This document shows positions 4,620 through 6,168 of a stretch of 6,168 nt of DNA, one piece after another. Position 1 is the first letter of the stretch. Every line of letters begins with the position of its first letter. The notes below the pieces were generated by a model. It made no database searches. It saw only the letters and a program-made list of their open reading frames with translations, and was not told the DNA's origin. Location of the stretch: contig WTCK01000083.1 in the NCBI GenBank assembly GCA_013138615.1, positions 1 through 6,168 of the forward strand, read 5' to 3'. A program made the position numbers and the translations under genes. The stretch comes from Candidatus Thorarchaeota archaeon. Lineage in GTDB: Archaea; Asgardarchaeota; Thorarchaeia; Thorarchaeales; Thorarchaeaceae.

Positions 4620-6168
4620 TTGAAGATTATTGAATGCGTGCCCAACTTCTCTGAAGGCAGACGCAAAGACGTGATAGACGCCCTTGAAGGGGCAATACGA
4701 AGCGTTGAAGGCGTCAGACTTCTGGACATTGAGTTCGATCCCGACCACAATCGGTCAGTCTTTACTTTCATCGGTGAACCTCAGAAAGTCAAGGAGGCAG
4801 CTCTGAAGGCCGCTGACATTGCAGTGGAGAAAATAGACCTCACAAAGCACGAGGGAGCTCATCCCAGAATGGGGGCGGTAGATGTAGTTCCGTTCATTCC
4901 CCTCCATGGCACAACTATTGGAGAATGCATTGAGCTTTCCAAGCAGTTCGCTGAGGAGTATTCAAAGAAGCATAACATTCCTGTGTATCTCTATGCTAAG
5001 GCAGCAACACGACCCGAGCGTGTCGACCTGCCAAACATCCGGGAGGGCGAGTTTGAAGGCCTCCGTGAGGCCATTGGCAAAGATTCCGCGAAGGACCCAG
5101 ATTACGGCCCCAACGAGATTCACAAAACGGCAGGAGCCACCGCAACAGGCGCTCGGAACTTCCTGATTGCAATCAACTTCAACTTGAACACGACGAATGT
5201 GAAAGTCGCAAAGGCCTGTGCAAATGCGGTACGAGGCACCACTGGTGGTTTCGTAAACGTACAAGGCATAGGACTGGACTTGCCTGACAAGGGTATGGTA
5301 CAGGTTTCATTGAATCTGACTCATCCGAAGCGGACCAAGATTCATCAGGTTCTGGAAGTCGTAAGAAATGAAGCAAAGCGTTTTGGTGCTACTGTTGTTG
5401 AAACGGAGATAGTAGGCATGGTCCCGCTGTTTGCCCTGCTTGATGCGCTGAAATACTACCTTCAACCTGAGAAACTCGACGATTCCATGATTCTTGACTT
5501 ACACTATCTCGGTGGAGCGGAGGGTCCAAAGGAGAAGACCTTCTCTGAGATGACTCTCATCGAATTCGGGGACCAAGTTAGAAGAGCACGCGCCACGCCT
5601 GGAGGAGGAAGTGTTGCGGCTGCCTTGGGCTCGTATGGCTCAGCTCTAGTCTGCATGGTGACGGGTCTCTCTCTCAGCGGTCGCAGGTTTGCTGCGATAA
5701 AGGAAGAGATGCTCAAAGTCCGACATGCAGCGGAAAATGATCGTGGAGCACTCATGGGTCTTGTCGAAGAGGATTCCGTGGCATTTGATGAGGTTATGAG
5801 TACCTTCAAAATGCCCGAGGAAACCCCTGCAGAGAAAAAGCAGAAAGCAAAAGCAATTCAGGCAACAACCAAGGGCGCGGCAGAAGTCCCACTGCAGACA
5901 ATGCGTCATTCTTTCAAGGCACTTGAGGGTGCAAAAATCGCCGCTGAGAAGGGGAACATCAATACGATTACTGATGCTGGCATGGCCGCACTGGCATTGC
6001 TCGCAGCCATTGAAGGTGCTGCTCTAAACGTGAAGGTCAATCTTGGCAATATCACCGACAAAGACTTTGCGAAGAAGATGGGTGATGAAGTTCAGGATCT
6101 ACTAACGAAGGGCCATACACTCAAAGAAGAGATTATGGATATTGTCGAAGATAGGATGAAGCAACTCG
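4620..6168 (+). CDS. ftcD: Fused glutamate formiminotransferase / formimino-THF cyclodeaminase (3' end cut by the window)
   Basis: The frame is open for 516 codons from TTG 4620 to the window edge. The formiminotransferase domain (about 1-300) moves the formimino group from N-formimino-L-glutamate to THF. It starts with the family signature KIIECVPNFSEG and holds the catalytic-histidine motif HEGAHPRMG (His81, His82 in mammals), PVYLYAKAA (121-129) and VQGIGLDL (214-221). The cyclodeaminase domain (about 308-516) then releases ammonia to give 5,10-methenyl-THF. It shows the glycine-rich ATPGGGSVAAALG (325-337), EEDSVAFDEVM (383-393) and NLGNITDKDF (474-483). Domain order matches animal FTCD (about 541 residues), so only a few residues are probably missing. 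The product feeds directly into FolD, encoded just upstream. The 81-base gap to folD is longer than the 13 bases between fhs and folD and holds a GC-rich hairpin. Histidine breakdown is the usual context; a glycine or purine-derived formimino donor is possible. No hut genes are in view. Confidence 0.93.
   Translation, partial: MKIIECVPNFSEGRRKDVIDALEGAIRSVEGVRLLDIEFDPDHNRSVFTFIGEPQKVKEAALKAADIAVEKIDLTKHEGAHPRMGAVDVVPFIPLHGTTIGECIELSKQFAEEYSKKHNIPVYLYAKAATRPERVDLPNIREGEFEGLREAIGKDSAKDPDYGPNEIHKTAGATATGARNFLIAINFNLNTTNVKVAKACANAVRGTTGGFVNVQGIGLDLPDKGMVQVSLNLTHPKRTKIHQVLEVVRNEAKRFGATVVETEIVGMVPLFALLDALKYYLQPEKLDDSMILDLHYLGGAEGPKEKTFSEMTLIEFGDQVRRARATPGGGSVAAALGSYGSALVCMVTGLSLSGRRFAAIKEEMLKVRHAAENDRGALMGLVEEDSVAFDEVMSTFKMPEETPAEKKQKAKAIQATTKGAAEVPLQTMRHSFKALEGAKIAAEKGNINTITDAGMAALALLAAIEGAALNVKVNLGNITDKDFAKKMGDEVQDLLTKGHTLKEEIMDIVEDRMKQL

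Noticed and set aside
5504..5909. Minus-strand open frames opposite the cyclodeaminase domain
   Set aside because: They overlap a conserved domain on the plus strand and show no family features or ribosome binding sites.

Overview
The window looks like part of an archaeal chromosome with roughly balanced base composition. It holds five protein genes in two divergent groups and no visible tRNA, rRNA, CRISPR array or insertion sequence. Archaeal origin is inferred from three things: ribosome binding sites of the GGTGA type that match the archaeal 16S 3' end, a minus-strand gene whose start lacks such a site (possibly leaderless), and the gene set itself. A form IV RuBisCO-like protein beside tetrahydrofolate (THF) one-carbon enzymes and a squalene-cyclase-like toroid protein is what I would expect from an Asgard archaeon, perhaps Thorarchaeota-like. 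That lineage guess is from memory and unproven.

Minus strand, left part. Positions 1-503 hold the N-terminal 167 codons of an alpha/alpha-toroid (prenyltransferase/squalene-cyclase-repeat) protein that runs off the left edge. Just upstream of it on the same strand, 559-1881 encodes a 440-residue RuBisCO-like protein. It keeps the carbamylated lysine and metal-ligand cluster but has lost several residues needed for carboxylation. The two genes are 55 bases apart and may be cotranscribed.

Divergent spacer, 1882-2038 (157 bases). It must contain the promoters of both groups. It carries two adjacent perfect palindromes nested inside a longer inverted repeat, a reasonable operator candidate.

Plus strand, right part. 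fhs (formate-THF ligase), folD (methylene-THF dehydrogenase/methenyl-THF cyclohydrolase) and a fused formiminotransferase-cyclodeaminase gene (ftcD) follow one another with gaps of 13 and 81 bases, so they are probably one operon. They form a closed set. FtcD takes a formimino group from formiminoglutamate (or a similar donor) to THF and releases ammonia to give 5,10-methenyl-THF. FolD interconverts methenyl-THF with 10-formyl-THF and with methylene-THF. Fhs links 10-formyl-THF to formate and ATP. Run toward formate this would yield ATP from histidine or purine breakdown; run the other way it would supply C1 units or feed a THF-type methyl branch. ftcD is cut by the right edge but is almost complete.

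The most interesting points are the mixed active site of the RuBisCO-like protein, its divergent pairing with a folate C1 operon, a GC-rich hairpin abutting the ribosome binding site of ftcD (which appears to start with TTG), and small remodelled segments in FolD and Fhs.
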